From Doryteuthis pealeii (Eukaryota; Mollusca; Cephalopoda; Myopsida; Loliginidae): a stretch of DNA of 64,000 nt. The position numbers and the translations under genes were made by a program. The stretch covers positions 1,539,045 to 1,603,044 of the forward strand of contig CM042163.1 in NCBI GenBank assembly GCA_023376005.1, in the 5' to 3' direction. The notes below the pieces were generated by a model that saw only the letters and a list, made by a program, of their open reading frames with translations, ran no database searches and was not told the DNA's origin. Below are positions 10,201 through 23,739 of this stretch, one piece after another; positions within the stretch are counted from its first letter, which is position 1, and the number at the start of each line of letters is the position of its first letter.

Positions 10201-10678
10201 GGACAAAATTCCAGAAAAATTAAAGGGGGTGGGTGATATATGGCCTAGATGATTTGACATGGAATTACCCATGGATTAACAAAAAAAATTGGGAATATTT
10301 ACTAATTATATTTCCCGCTTAAAATGCATGCCTAACAGAAACGCGTTTTTTCATTGTCTGAAGAATTTGTACAAGACTTTCTACCAATTCTAGCGTTTCT
10401 GATTTCACCTAGCGTTGGTCGGATCAAGAAAAAACCAAAGTATCCCCCCACCCCAGGTTGAAGTGAATGTTTTGTTTGGAGAGAGGCGGACAGCTGGATA
10501 AACAGAATCCAGATTCGGATATTTTCATACTCATCTTTTTTCTTCTTCTTTCTTTCCAGTTTGCAGTGTCCCTCACTCGAACACGTGCTTCTTCTGTTCA
10601 GACTTATCGCAGACTTTGGGTTCTTAAAACAAAATTCCAAAAATTTGGTATTATTCCTCCAAGACAGGTGAAGGCTAA
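10201..10678. other. No gene recognised
   Basis: Nothing identifiable. A short stretch just before the polypyrimidine tract (10,467-10,678) is open on the plus strand, but the openness continues only because of the adjoining C/T repeat. Confidence 0.35.
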
Positions 10679-11721
10679 CTCTTTCTTTCTTTCTTTTTCT
10701 TTTCTTTTTTTTCTTTCTTTCTTTTCTTTCTTCTTCTTTCTTTCTTTTTGTCTGTCTTTCTTTCTGTTTCTTCCTTTCTTGTCTTTCTTTTTTTTTCTTC
10801 TCTTTCTGTCTGTCTGTCTTTCTTTCTTTCTTTGTCTGTCTTTCTTTCTTCTTTGTCTTTCTTTCTTTTCTTTCTGTCTGTCTGTCTTTTTTTTCTTTTT
10901 TGTCGTCTTTCTTTTTTCTGTATTTCTTTCTTCTTTCTTTTCTTCTTTTTCTTCTTTTTGTCTTTCTTCTTTCTTTTTCTTTCTTTCTTTCTTTTCCCTT
11001 TCTTTCTTTCTTTTCTTTCTTTATCTTATTTTTATTTTCTTTCTTTCTTTCTTTCTTTCTTTTCTTTTTCTTTTTCTTTTCTTTCTTCTTCTTTCTTCTT
11101 TCTTTTCGTTTTTCTTTCTTTCTTTCTTTCTTCTTTCTTTCTTTCTGTCTTTCTTTCTTTCTTCTTCTTTCTGCTGTCTTTCTTTCTTCTTTTTGTCTTT
11201 CTTTTTTTCTTCTTCTTTTCTTTCTTCTTTCTTCTTCTTCTGTCTTTCTTTCTTTTCTTCTTTCTGTCTTCTTTTTTCTTTCTGTCTGTCTGTCTGTTTC
11301 TTCTTCTTTCTTTCTTTCTTTTTCTTTTTCTTTCTTTTCCTTTCTTCTTTGTCTTTCTTCTTTCTTTTTTTTTCTTTCTTTCTTTCTTTCTTTCTTTTCT
11401 TTCTTTTCTTTCTTTTCTTTCTTCTTCTTCTTTCTTTTTCGTCTTTCTTCTGTCTTTCTTTTCCTTTCTTTTTCTTTCTTTCTTCTTTTCTTTCTTCTTT
11501 CTCTTTTTTTTTCTGTTCTGTTCTGTCGTCTTTCTTTCTGTCTTTCTTTCTTCTTTTTCTTCTTTCTTCTTTTCTTTCTTTTGTCTTTATTTCTCTTTCT
11601 GTCTTTCTGTCTTTCTTTCTTTCTTTTTGTCTTTCTTTTTTTCTTCTTTCTTTTGTCTGTCTGTCTTTCTTTCTGTCTTTCTTTCATTCTTCCTTTCATT
11701 CTTTCTGTCTTTCTTTCTTTC
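10679..11721 (+). repeat. 1.0-kb polypyrimidine tract with (TTTC)n and (TGTC)n units
   Basis: Mostly TTTC/TTCTT with scattered TGTC units (for example GTCTGTCTGTC near 10,808 and 11,282). The TGTC units distinguish it from the tract at 7.1-8.5 kb. The very long frames on either strand are simple-sequence artefacts. Confidence 0.9.
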
Positions 11722-13178
<1,457 letters not shown>

Positions 13179-13181
<3 letters not shown>

Positions 13182-13475
13182 ATATTCCTTCTTAAGCCTC
13201 TTGTGTTCTTATAATTCACGTCTGGATTTCTCATTCATTTTCACTTGAATTTTTCCACTTCACGGCACATTTGTTCGCTTCGATTCATTCGATCTTTTAT
13301 TTTCATCTCTATTAAACTTTAATTTAATTCAATAAATTATTAAATGGAAGTTTTAAGAAACTTCGTTCCTTCTGAAATAATAAGTTTCTTTTTCAGACGT
13401 ATAATTCATTTTCATAAAATTTGAAATTTCTTCATACGTCAAATTCTCCCGTATTTGGTGGTAAAACAACCCTTT
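13179..13475. other. No gene; AT-rich
   Basis: Nothing recognised between the minisatellite and the next family A copy. Confidence 0.4.
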
Positions 13476-13945
13476 TCTATTTAACCCATAGATGGGACCC
13501 AAAAAGATACCAACACTCCCGGTCAGAGTGGACCTGGGAGTAATTGTGATGAAGGGATACTCCACATCTCCCAGAACTTTAAAATTGGAACTTCACTATT
13601 AGATACAGTTTGGCGTCCTAATCACGACACTGAAACCCTCAGCTACCGCCTTCTAGCACATACATGATAAAAATGGTTTGGGATGCCATAAGGGTAATAG
13701 GGTCAGGACAATCAAATAAGTGCGAGGGTTTGATGTGACCAACCCATTGATTGAAGGAGGTCTCTCCAACTGCCCATTTAGTCTAAGTAAGAACCAAAGT
13801 GGATTGTTGCATGTCAAACCACGAGGATTCCATCATTAAGCATCACAGGTTGCTATCCACGGTCAACAGGTGGCCTTATTTGGGGCATTTTACCCCCTTG
13901 CAGAGGTGCAGTTTGAGTATTATACAGACCCAACTATCAGGGTAA
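13476..13945 (+). mobile_element. Family A fragment (left arm and interior)
   Basis: Starts CTATTTAACCCATAGATGGG and follows 40-500 of the window with many substitutions, including GCAGAGGTGCAGT near the end. The right arm is missing. Confidence 0.75.
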
Positions 13946-13970
13946 GATTAGGTTTGGTCTATTATCTAGA

Positions 13971-14620
13971 CTAGCAAATATATGCACCCTCCGGGTGCAA
14001 GTATTTAAGTTTTAATATAATAAAAGTTTTAATATAATAAAATATCATATTAAATTAGAAAGGCTAATGAAACTGAATAAGAATGCAGATAAAAAGATCG
14101 GCAACAGAGGGGGTATAATCGGAAAATAGAACAACTTTGAAACTAACTGTTCCACCATTTTCCCTTACTCCCGTCTTTCAGTGGTAAATTTCCCTAATTT
14201 AACTATTTAGTTAAAATAGGAAGAAAAGAATAAAATTACAGTTATTTCTTTATGTTAATAGATTTCTGTTAAGATTTATCCAAGAGATTTTTGCTCATAT
14301 TTATTAAGATAAAACCAAACAATTAGAAATCAATAATACTAAGCATATATTTATTAAAATCAATTTTTTTAAAGATCAATATGCAAATTAGCCTTCCCAT
14401 TCACACTGTAAACCGCTATTTCGTTGAATATATAAATATAATTGCATGTTATTACTGTGTAGATATTGTTAACAGTCTTAATGATGTAAAACAATTTTAC
14501 TAATAATTGAGGTTTAAAAAAATAAAATCATGGAGAATGTGGTGTAAATAACAAAGGGAAATGTGACTTGTGTAGTTTCGGTTACAGACAGACAAACCCA
14601 CAATCTCCATTATAATAAGA
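13971..14620 (-). mobile_element. Non-autonomous Helitron, family B copy 1
   Basis: On its own (minus) strand the element begins TCTTATTATAATGGAGATT and ends with hairpin GCACCCGGAGGGTGC, then ATATATTTG and CTAG. The host bases are A before TC and T after CTAG. TC start, 3' hairpin about 9 bp before CTRR and insertion between A and T are Helitron hallmarks. No Rep/helicase is encoded. Confidence 0.88.
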
Positions 14621-15099
14621 TTTTTAAAGTCTACTAGAAAACTCCTGAACAGGATGGGTCCCCACTTTAACAGTGGTCCATAATGATATTGATGCTTCTA
14701 TTGATATTTTTTATGGCTTCAAATCCGGCTGAAACCAAAAATAAATCCGTAATTTCGTTCTCCCCTCCGGAGACTTCCTGGTCTTTTAACTTTTTTCCCC
14801 CCTAGCCAATGCTGCGAAACATCTAATCCAAGTTTCGACTAATGTTACATAATTATTGGATCCCTAATACTTTTTTTAAGGTAGTGTAGAAATTATAATG
14901 GCGATTAGTGCAGCCCACGGCCTTGAAGGATGAGTGACAACGCTTGACCTCACTCTCACCTTGCCTTCCGGGGATAAATCGTGAGAACCGGAAGGCATAG
15001 AAGACCCTGTTCCGGTTTAAGGATAGAAGTAACTCAGTCAGTTAGCAGGTAGGAGCTCGAAGGTGTAAGTCGCATTTCTATGCGCATCCTGTCATCTGC
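14621..15099. other. No gene recognised
   Basis: Unique within the window. It includes a GC-richer patch (14,910-15,080) with the short inverted pair GCCTTCCGG/CCGGAAGGC at about 14,962-14,996. Function unknown. Confidence 0.4.
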
Positions 15100-15320
15100 G
15101 CAGATTGTCTGGTTGGGGATTTGGAAATAAAGTAACATCAACGTAAATCGAAGTCTTGTGTTTATTACCTAAAAACTAACAATGACACAGGGCTTCTGAT
15201 AACGAGAAATCCCCATAGAAAACCAGACCGAACTCCCCACGACAACCCCAGACGCAAGATGTTAGAAGATAGAACCAAAGCCGGCCAGAAAAGAAGACGA
15301 CAAGAAGTAAGAAGAAGAAA
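15100..15320 (-). repeat. LTR-like repeat fragment
   Basis: Reverse-complement partner of 9,690-9,935, with GGTAATAAACACAAGAC on the minus strand. It ends about 20 bp before Helitron B2. The retroviral-type class is inferred only from the AATAAA and layout. Confidence 0.4.
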
Positions 15321-15341
15321 GGGTATACAACATTATATCGA

Positions 15342-15983
15342 CTAGCAAATATATGCACCCTCCGGGTGCAAGTATTTTAGTTAAATTTTATAATAAAATA
15401 TGATATAAATTAGAAAGGCTAATGAAACTGAATAAGAATGTAGATAAAAAGATTTTTGAACAGAGGGGGTATGATTGAAAAATAGAACAACTTTGAAACT
15501 AACTCTTCCATCATTTTCCGTTACTCTCGTCTTTCATTGGTAAATTTTCCTAATTAAATTGTTTAGTTAAAATAGGAAGTAAAGAATAATATTACAGTTA
15601 TTTCTTCTTATTAATGGATTTCTTTTAAGATTTATTGAAGAGATTTTTGCTCATATACAATAAGATAAAACCAACAATTAGAAATCAATAATACTAAGCT
15701 TATATTTATTAAAATCAATTTTTTAAGATCAATATGCAAATTAGCCTTCCCATTCATACTGTAAACCTCTATTTTGTTGTATATATAAATACAATTGCAT
15801 GTTATTATTATGTAGATATGGTCAACAGTGTAAGTAATGTAAAACAATTTTATTAATAATTGAGGTTTAAATAAAAATAAAATCATGGAGAATATGATGT
15901 AAATAACTAAAGGAATTGTGACTTGTATAGTAATATAGTTTCGGTTACAGACGGACAAACCCACAATCTCCATTATAATAAGA
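15342..15983 (-). mobile_element. Non-autonomous Helitron, family B copy 2
   Basis: Same termini as copy 1: CTAG plus hairpin at 15,342-15,371 and the TC end at 15,982-15,983. It has an open frame of about 140 codons on the minus strand that begins near the 5' end and is shared in part with copies 4 and 5. The differences do not look like purifying selection. Confidence 0.88.
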
Positions 15984-16077
15984 TTTGGTACTGTGAAAAC
16001 GTCAGTATGCAACACTAAATCTGGGTCCTCTATGGAACTTATGGGTGCTATCGACGACGCCATAATGATATAAAAGC

Positions 16078-16158
16078 AGTCTGCCTCAGTAGCAAGTCAG
16101 ACGGCTACTACATTTGCCTGAATACAGCGTGTATTCCCAAGATTAATTCACTTTATAT
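16078..16158 (+). mobile_element. tRNA-like SINE head fragment
   Basis: CAGTCTGCCTCAGTAGCAAG, then CATTTGCCTGAATACAGCGTG, then CCAAGATTAATTC. It matches 11,950-12,030 and lies directly before SINE C copy 4. Confidence 0.4.
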
Positions 16159-16165
16159 CATATAA

Positions 16166-16956
16166 GTCGACGGGGCGGCCTAATGTCTGTATCAGCCAAA
16201 CAGCGAGGGAGTCTATCCTCTTTTCACTAGTGCTAGACCAAGGAGATTGTTCTTGCGTCTGTGATGGATCGCCGCACCTACCATCATGATATATCCGGGT
16301 TAAGGGATATATTCTTGAAGTTGGTAGTTGGTATATTATCGCAGTAGTTATTGGTACATAGAAATAGCAATCCGTCTGCCGAGCAGTCTGGTGTCGTCTA
16401 GCGAGTAAGTTTAGCTTATAGGCATTAGGTTATTCCCAGTACCCCACTCGTACCGATCAGGCACGAAGGCCCTATTTATGTGGGACCACCCCACAAGCCG
16501 AGACTCATGGGTGGCGGGTAGAAAAATTGCGTCGATCCCGTCGGCATTCCCCCTCAAGGGGGCGCCTCAGGCGCTGGCAATAAACCCAGCCCTGCCCTTT
16601 AATTCAAGGGGGCAGGTATTGCCTGGAGGGATGGCCCTCTGGGATCGACGCTATTAATTTACCATCTCACCAGTCCAGTGGCCGAAGCGCATTGGACCCC
16701 CGTCCCGAAAGACGGGTTGTAGGCATTAGGTATAGGTCCAACACAGTGTCAACTATTTATACATGACACTGTCCAATCAGATTATAGTGAGGGGGTACCA
16801 AGGTATTTACATATTCATTATATCACATCAGCTCCTCACTTTACCGCACAGATCCCTGTGCTACTCATACGCTGAATTGGCGAGGACCGGCATCAAATCA
16901 GGAACCTTGCGACTCCTAGGCAAGTGCTCTACCGACTGAGCTATAGTATCCGGCTA
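16166..16956 (-). mobile_element. SINE C copy split by a solo LTR
   Basis: 16,166-16,286 is the 3' part and 16,826-16,956 the 5' (tRNA head) part of one SINE in minus orientation. When the middle is removed the two halves join at CCATCA-GCTCC, exactly as in intact copies at 5,791 and 57,150. Confidence 0.85.
16287..16825 (+). mobile_element. Solo LTR (539 bp) inserted in SINE C
   Basis: Starts TGATATATCC and ends TATATCA, so it has TG...CA termini inside a 7-bp inverted repeat. It is flanked by the direct 5-bp duplication CATCA (16,282-16,286 and 16,826-16,830). A TATTTAT element (about 16,466-16,473) and AATAAA (16,579-16,584) fit promoter and poly(A) signals in the plus orientation. Only one LTR is present, so it is a solo LTR left by recombination. 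Orientation is inferred from these signals. Confidence 0.8.
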
Positions 16957-17523
16957 AATTTAAGTATATACTTTTTTAAACCTCATATTGCTCACCATTG
17001 GATAGCAATATCTATCGCTCAATATGCTTATTGTGTAAATGTTATTCATGAAATCGTTCTAAAATCTAAAATATTATTCTATTTTCAAACGTCGTCGTAA
17101 AACGATGAAAGCAACAAACGACACTTATTTTCCTCCCTATTTTCTCATACCCCAGCCGATAATTGGGTCCCTGGCGACCCCAAAATGAATTCAGGTGTAA
17201 ATATAAACATCCCTACTGGATTCTTCGTAAAATTCTACACAAGAAAAGATTTCTTTGATCTTGGTACATGGCATTGTTTTCAATTACATTCCTGGAGCGC
17301 AGACAGACAAACAGACAGAGACGCCACAGACAAAGTACTGTGGTACTTTGACTTAAGAGTACCCCAACATACGAGTTTTCCGAGCTGTTACTCGGTCGAT
17401 TTTTTTTGCCTTATGTTGAGAGCTAAAATTTGAGGCGCGAGCGATAGCCAGATACGCTTATGTTAATAATTTCACGAAAAATCATTTAAAGTTACAAATT
17501 TATTACACGAAAAATATCATTTA
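16957..17523. other. No gene recognised
   Basis: 17,280-17,420 is GC-richer than its surroundings and contains a perfect short inverted pair AAAGTACTGTGGTACTTT. An 82-codon frame at 17,185-17,433 has no motif I know. Confidence 0.4.
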
Positions 17524-17642
17524 CTAGCAAGACCTGTGGACATATTACTGTATGATTATTTAATTATTACAACGTTTGATATGTTTACTTAAGAGCTATT
17601 GCTAAATACTCAATATGTAAAAAGTTGTAATAATCTTGATTT

Positions 17643-17706
<64 letters not shown>
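17524..17706 (+). repeat. Family G dispersed repeat, 5' part with (CT)n
   Basis: AAGACCTGTGGACATATTAC, TTAATTATTACAACGTTTGAT and AATAATCTTGATTTAA lead directly into (CT)n (17,645-17,706). The same order is found at 19,815 and 55,350 and inverted at 50.6-51.0 kb. Confidence 0.7.
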
Positions 17707-17711
<5 letters not shown>

Positions 17712-18340
17712 GGGTGTTTAAATATCTACATTGATTTACCGATAAAAATCAGAGAGGGGGGGCGTTTAAAATATCTACATTAATTTGCCGTCAAAAAAGT
17801 GACAAAAACGCGACTCGGAAAATAAGTAAGTTTGACGGAAATTACCAAAATATATTCCGTAATTCACAATTTCAATATTACAAATAAAACAAACATTTTT
17901 TTCTTTTTCTTTTTCTTTTTTTTTTTGGGGGGGGTCAATTCTTTTTTATTTTACGTTGAGCATTAAGCGACGCAAACCATTTGGAATGTTTCATTTTTTT
18001 AAATTAGTTGAAATTAAATGGGGCAAATAAGAAATCTGTGATTAAACGACACCAGATAATCTGTATTATTTGGATTATTCGGACTATTGTCCTCGTCTTT
18101 ATTGTTATCTGTCTGTACAACGTTTCGAGTTATAATGAACTGGTTATCAGTTTTTGTATTTTTCTTGAGTGCGGCGGGAGAGTCTCTGTGGGCGGTTTAA
18201 AGTAAGCAAAGAGATAAGGTAGTTCACTTGCACATATTTCTCTCACTGGTACCGTAACCTGTTTTTGGTCATGGGGACGCTACTCATGTAGCGTGTCTTG
18301 GACAGGAATAGCCTGGTAGAGCCCATCCCTCTCCGGGTCT
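17707..18340. other. No gene; includes half a family F element
   Basis: 18,058-18,125 carries the F end (GGATTATTCGGACTATTGTCC, then CTGTACAACGTTTCG) without its mirror. The remainder is AT-rich with short homopolymers (G run at 17,926). Confidence 0.45.
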
Positions 18341-18344
18341 ACAA

Positions 18345-18460
18345 CAGATTTGAATTCAGAGTTTTCCTTCTCCTAAACCGGTAGTCATACCGAGGTTAAA
18401 TAACCCAGTCTGCCCTACTGGAGGGAGAATAGTTGGATCCATACCTTTCCCAATGTTAAA
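18345..18460 (-). mobile_element. SINE D body fragment
   Basis: TTTGAATTCAGAGTTTTCC and AACCCAGTCTGCCCTACT match the inverted body of SINE D at 31.75-31.83 kb. Confidence 0.6.
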
Positions 18461-18461
18461 G

Positions 18462-18625
18462 CGTCCTATCGTGGTGTAATGGTTAGCAAGCTAGTCTCGC
18501 AGATCCAATACTACTGAATAGCGAGTTCGATCCTTGCTGGATGTCCCATACTTGCGACCTTGTGTCACATCCTACCCGTGGCGAAAGGGTTTGGTAAATA
18601 CCTACCTTTCCCTGTGGTATTAGTG
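18462..18625 (+). mobile_element. SINE D' copy, tRNA-like head
   Basis: CGTGGTGTAATGGTTAGCA (box A) and GCGAGTTCGATCC (box B) are close to a tRNA. A tail ACCTTGTGTCACATCCTACC is shared with SINE D. The shared tail implies that the two SINEs use the same LINE partner (inference). Confidence 0.65.
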
Positions 18626-18699
18626 TAGCGGCCGCTCCAGTCTGGCTAAATGTGAAGGCATGACAATTCTTACTGATGTAATTAATTTTATTCAATTAA

Positions 18700-19056
18700 C
18701 ACCGTGAAACTGTAAGAAAACAAATAACATTTAATAACAGCGAATACAACAAAGAAGAACAATTCAAAAGAATCTCAAAATACAGAAACTTCAACAAATA
18801 GACGTTTCAAGAGATGGAAACTCACAGCTTGTTGCTTCATTCCGACCAGCCTGGCAGCGATAATCTAACTAAAGGCCCCCTTTTCACTTTTTGGTTAGGG
18901 TTCATAGACCACAGGAACTATTGATCCGCACCAAATGATGTTAACTCTTAAACTACCCTAAATTTAATACTCTTGGTGGTAGTTAATTTATACAAACGAA
19001 AATATTCATATAAAAATAAAACATAATTAAACTGGTCAGTTTTTAGTGGCAGCTAC
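18700..19056. repeat. Repeat J, copy 1
   Basis: Direct repeat of 19,317-19,578. Shared blocks include GCGAATACAACAAAGAAG-like sequence, CTCACAGCTTGTTGCTTC and CTCTTGGTGGTAGTTAATT. Copy 1 holds about 87 bp (18,888-18,955) that copy 2 lacks. Class unknown. Confidence 0.65.
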
Positions 19057-19316
19057 AGGGGGGGGGCTCTACCTATGATAAGAGCCAAAGTGGAGTGTTT
19101 CGTATCAGCCATCGAGAAACCGTCCGTAATTTTGATCTGATAACGGACATTTGTTATATATTTCTTTATCTTCTCCCTGTTTCCTTGACCGGAAACCCTT
19201 TCTTTCGTTTTTTAACTTCTTTGTTCGCTTTTACCGGGAAAAAAGTCCTTTGTCATTTTTTTCGTCTTTTCTTTGTTTAATTTAACCGGAAATTCCTATT
19301 TCCGTTTGTACAATAT

Positions 19317-19578
19317 ACAACAATAACAGCAAATACAACAAAGAAGAACAATTTAAAAGAATCTCAAAATACAGAAACTTCAACAAATAGACACTTCAAG
19401 AGATGGAAACTCACAGCTTGTTGCTTCATTCCGACCAGCCTTGTAGCGATAATCTAACTAAAGGTCCCCTTTCAACTACCCTAAATTTAATACTCTTGGT
19501 GGTAGTTAATTTATACAAACAAAAATATTCATACAAAAATAAAACATAATTAAACTGATCAGTTTTTAGCGGCAGCTA
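19317..19578. repeat. Repeat J, copy 2 with internal deletion
   Basis: Matches copy 1 in the same orientation, joining AAAGGTCCCCTTTC directly to AACTACCCTAAATTTAA. The 260-bp spacer between copies is unique. Confidence 0.65.
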
Positions 19579-19580
19579 CA

Positions 19581-19685
19581 ATTAGCGCTATATGAAATGT
19601 AAACAGCCTCGTTCAGGATTAGAACTCGGATAGTTGAGTCCATTTCCTACGATGATAACCGTTACTCAACAAGCGCCGCACATAT
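19581..19685 (-). mobile_element. SINE D head fragment
   Basis: TTAGCGCTATATGAAATG, CAGCCTCGTTCAGGATTAGAA and GAGTCCATTTCCTACGATG are the inverted SINE D head, seen complete at 31.88-31.96 kb. Confidence 0.6.
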
Positions 19686-19814
19686 TTACACGATGCTTTT
19701 GCGTTCTTAATAAAAAATAGTATTGTGTCACTTTTTAATTATTACCTCGCGTATAAAATATAAAGATATATAAAAATGAAAATTTGAAAAATTAAATAAT
19801 ATAGAATGTTATAT

Positions 19815-20490
<676 letters not shown>

Positions 20491-20690
20491 CATATTGTTC
20501 TTCGGAAACCCTGTGTCCAGTGGCTTCGGCCATTGGACTGGAAATGAACTAAAATAACAGCGGGGTCCAGGGGGGGCATCCCCACCCCCCAGTAAACACC
20601 TGACATTTTGATTTAAAGACGCCTCAATAGCGGAATGCCGAGTGGATCCACGTATTTTTGTACTAGCCATCGCATGATCTTCTTTTATTA

Positions 20691-21090
20691 CTATGGATGG
20701 CCAACAATGTAAAAATAAAAATAGCTAAATATTAACAAACCGATCTCCAATGACAACAAAGCGATACAAAATACTTTAGATTAAGGAAAAGAAGTATATT
20801 ATTAAGAACAGGAATTATGTAGAATTTTACATTGTTGGCCATCCATAGCAACAAAATTTCTCACTGGTGAATTTCCGCCCTTGAATTCATGATATAGCAA
20901 GTTCTTTTCTGAGAAAGAGAAAAGGGGTTATGGGAGAATTAAATTATGAATTTGTTTATAAAATAATAGAAATTGATTAATAGTTAATTGTTAACAGTAA
21001 CGCATTTTTACATTGTTGGCCATCCATAGCAACAAAATTTCTCACTGGTGAGCTCCTATGAATTTCCGCCCTTGAATTCACGATATACCC
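20691..21090. repeat. Repeat K: one inverted and two direct copies
   Basis: TTTACATTGTTGGCCATCC appears at 20,829-20,848 and 21,008-21,026, each followed by ATAGCAACAAAATTTCTCAC and a shared AATTTCCGCCCTTGAATTCA. Its reverse complement is at 20,693-20,713. The arrangement looks like MITE ends plus a duplicated right end. Confidence 0.6.
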
Positions 21091-21719
21091 TAATTGCCTA
21101 CACACAAAGCGTACCTCCCCTCCCCGGTGTCCATTTTTGTTTACTTTTCTGAAATAGATTCCTTTCATCAGTTTCCTCACCTGACGTCGTCTATGGGTTC
21201 CGCGTTCCGACCATATGATATCAAAGTGGCTTGACCTAAGAGAACCGACGGATCAAGCCCCCCAAAAATAAAAAGACGATCGTCAGGATGTGACGGGCAC
21301 ACCTGGGAATAACACAAAGGAGGTGAGACGGGTTGCCGAATTCAAGATTTTTGTCAGAGAAGCCGAATGACAAAAACAAAAATTGTTTTTTCCCGTGCTA
21401 AACAATGCTCTCTTGCCGTCTGATGCCGGGTTTTTTTCTGACATTTAAACACACATGCAGGTGTTCCCAAACAGCTCCCCTCCCGGGGGAGGAGGAATTG
21501 GGGGTTTGACGTGATGCCAAATCAGGGGGTTTGATAACTGAGGGTGATGCGGAACAGAGGCCGGAGACGATGGTGGGGATGGGGAACATTTGTAAAGACG
21601 TGTCTATGTTTCAATAAGGACCGTAGACAAGCATTTCTTTTTTGCATGTACATGTTCCTTTCATATACGAATTTCTTTCTCTGGCACCTTCCTATTCGCT
21701 CTGTTATTTGAACCCCCCT
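21091..21719. other. No gene recognised
   Basis: GC-richer than the average of the window, with a GGGGTTTGA-type repeat near 21,500-21,530. No known family or protein motif. Confidence 0.35.
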
Positions 21720-21720
21720 C

Positions 21721-21780
<60 letters not shown>

Positions 21781-21849
21781 CACCTCCTCGTTCGCATCTC
21801 TCTTTCTCTCACTCTCTCTCCTATATATCTCTCTCTCATTCGTATCTTT

Positions 21850-21934
<85 letters not shown>

Positions 21935-22109
21935 TTTCACCTCCCTCGTTCGCATCTCTCTTTCTCTCTCCCTCTCTCTTCCTATATATATATCTCTCTC
22001 TCATTCGTATCTTTCACCATCTCTCCCTCCTCTCCCCTCTCTCTCTCTCTCTCTCTCTCTCATTTGCACCTCTCTCGTTCGCATCTCTTTTCTCTCCTTC
22101 TCTCTTCCT

Positions 22110-22149
<40 letters not shown>

Positions 22150-22252
22150 TCTTTCCCCTCTCTGTCTCTCTCTCTCTCTCATTGCATCTCTCTCGTTCGC
22201 ATCTCTCTTTCTCTCTCTCTCTCCTCTATTCTCTCTCTCATTCGCATCTTCC

Positions 22253-22321
<69 letters not shown>

Positions 22322-22447
22322 TGCACCTCTCTCGTTCGCATCTTCTTTCCTCCTCTCTTCTCTCCTCTCTCTTCTCATCTTCCCCCCTCTCTCTCTCTCT
22401 CTCTCTCTCTTAATTTGCACTCTCTCTCGTTCGCATCTCTCTTCTCT

Positions 22448-22480
<33 letters not shown>
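21720..22480 (+). repeat. (CT)n array with a TCGTTCGCATCTCT unit
   Basis: (CT)n blocks alternate with a short unit TCGTTCGCATCTCTCTTTCT or ATTCGTATCTTTC, repeated about eight times. It is a degenerate higher-order minisatellite; the 299-codon plus-strand frame is an artefact. Confidence 0.85.
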
Positions 22481-22481
<1 letters not shown>

Positions 22482-22559
22482 CACCTTTCTACCTTCCATC
22501 TTTTATTACCCACCCCCTACATTTGTTGGACAACCAATTAATTTGGAATTATTCCGCCG

Positions 22560-22690
22560 TTGGAGACACCGTGACATAATGGCCTCGTCTATAAAAAAAA
22601 TTGCACTACACGAACCCAAATCAAATTCTTGACGAGGCTGTCACTTTGGTAGGCATTACCTTTCTTTCTTTCTTTCTTTCTTTGTGGGGA
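22560..22690 (+). mobile_element. Degraded SINE D head plus (TTTC)n
   Basis: GTGACATAATGGCCTCGTC and CAAATTCTTGACGAGGCTGT correspond to box A and box B regions of SINE D. (TTTC)n follows at 22,660-22,684. Confidence 0.4.
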
Positions 22691-22933
22691 GGGGGTGATA
22701 GCATATGGTGTTGGTGAAAACGATGAGGTACGAATGAAGAAATTCAAAACGCCAAGTAAGGACACAGTATAGTTTCATCCCACCCCCCACCCCGAGGGGC
22801 GGGGTGAAGTTATCCCTATTCATCTTCATTCGTCGAATGATACTCGTTTACAAGTCGATACCCAATTATTTACCTCATTTAGGCTTAAAATTACGACTTA
22901 CGTTCTACGGTTTGGTTTCTTTGTTTAATGGCA

Positions 22934-23535
22934 CTAGCAAATATATGCACCCTCCGGGTGCAAGTATTTAGGTTTTGATGTAATAAAATATTGTATCAAA
23001 TTAGAAACTATTGAGAAAATGATAAACTGAGGGGGTGTACTTGAAAAAAAGAACAGCTTTAAATCTAACTCTTCCATCATTTTCCATCACTCCCGTCTTT
23101 CATTTTTCATAATTTATCTATTTAGTTAGATTATAAGGTATTCAATAAAATTAAAGTTTTTTCGCCTTTTAATGGATTTCTTTTAAGATTTATCCCCGAG
23201 ATTTTTGCTCGGATTCATTAAGAGAAAACCAAACAATTAGAAATCAATAATACTTAGCATATATTTATTAAAATCAAATTCTTAATGTCAATATGCAAAT
23301 TAGCCTTCTCGTTCACACTGTAAATCGCTATTTTCTTGAATATATAAATATAATTTCATGTTATTAGAACGTGGATTAATCCAACAGTATTAATAAGCTA
23401 TAAGAATTTTATCATTAATTGAGGTTTAAATAAAAATAAATTCATGGTGAATGTGACGTCAATAATTAATTGACTTGAGTAGTGATTTAGTTTCGGTTAC
23501 AGACAAACCAATACACAATCTCCATTATAATAAGA
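22934..23535 (-). mobile_element. Non-autonomous Helitron, family B copy 3 (divergent)
   Basis: Has CTAG plus the GCACCC/GGGTGC hairpin at the left and ATTATAATAAGA at the right, between host A and T. It is shorter and more diverged than the other copies, and the minus-strand frame seen in copies 2, 4 and 5 is broken. Confidence 0.85.
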
Positions 23536-23739
23536 TATAAACCTACATGGGTTATTTAATGCCAAAGTCATCCTTGTGAAAGAACAATTGTGGTACAATT
23601 TAACTCATAGCTAGGTGATAAGGGCCATACCTTTCCCAAATGTATTAGTCCTAAAATTAACGTAACAGTATTCTTACAGCCATTAATCTGATGAATGGAA
23701 ACTGATTCGAGTAATCATTTTCCCAACTTCAAGAGTTTA

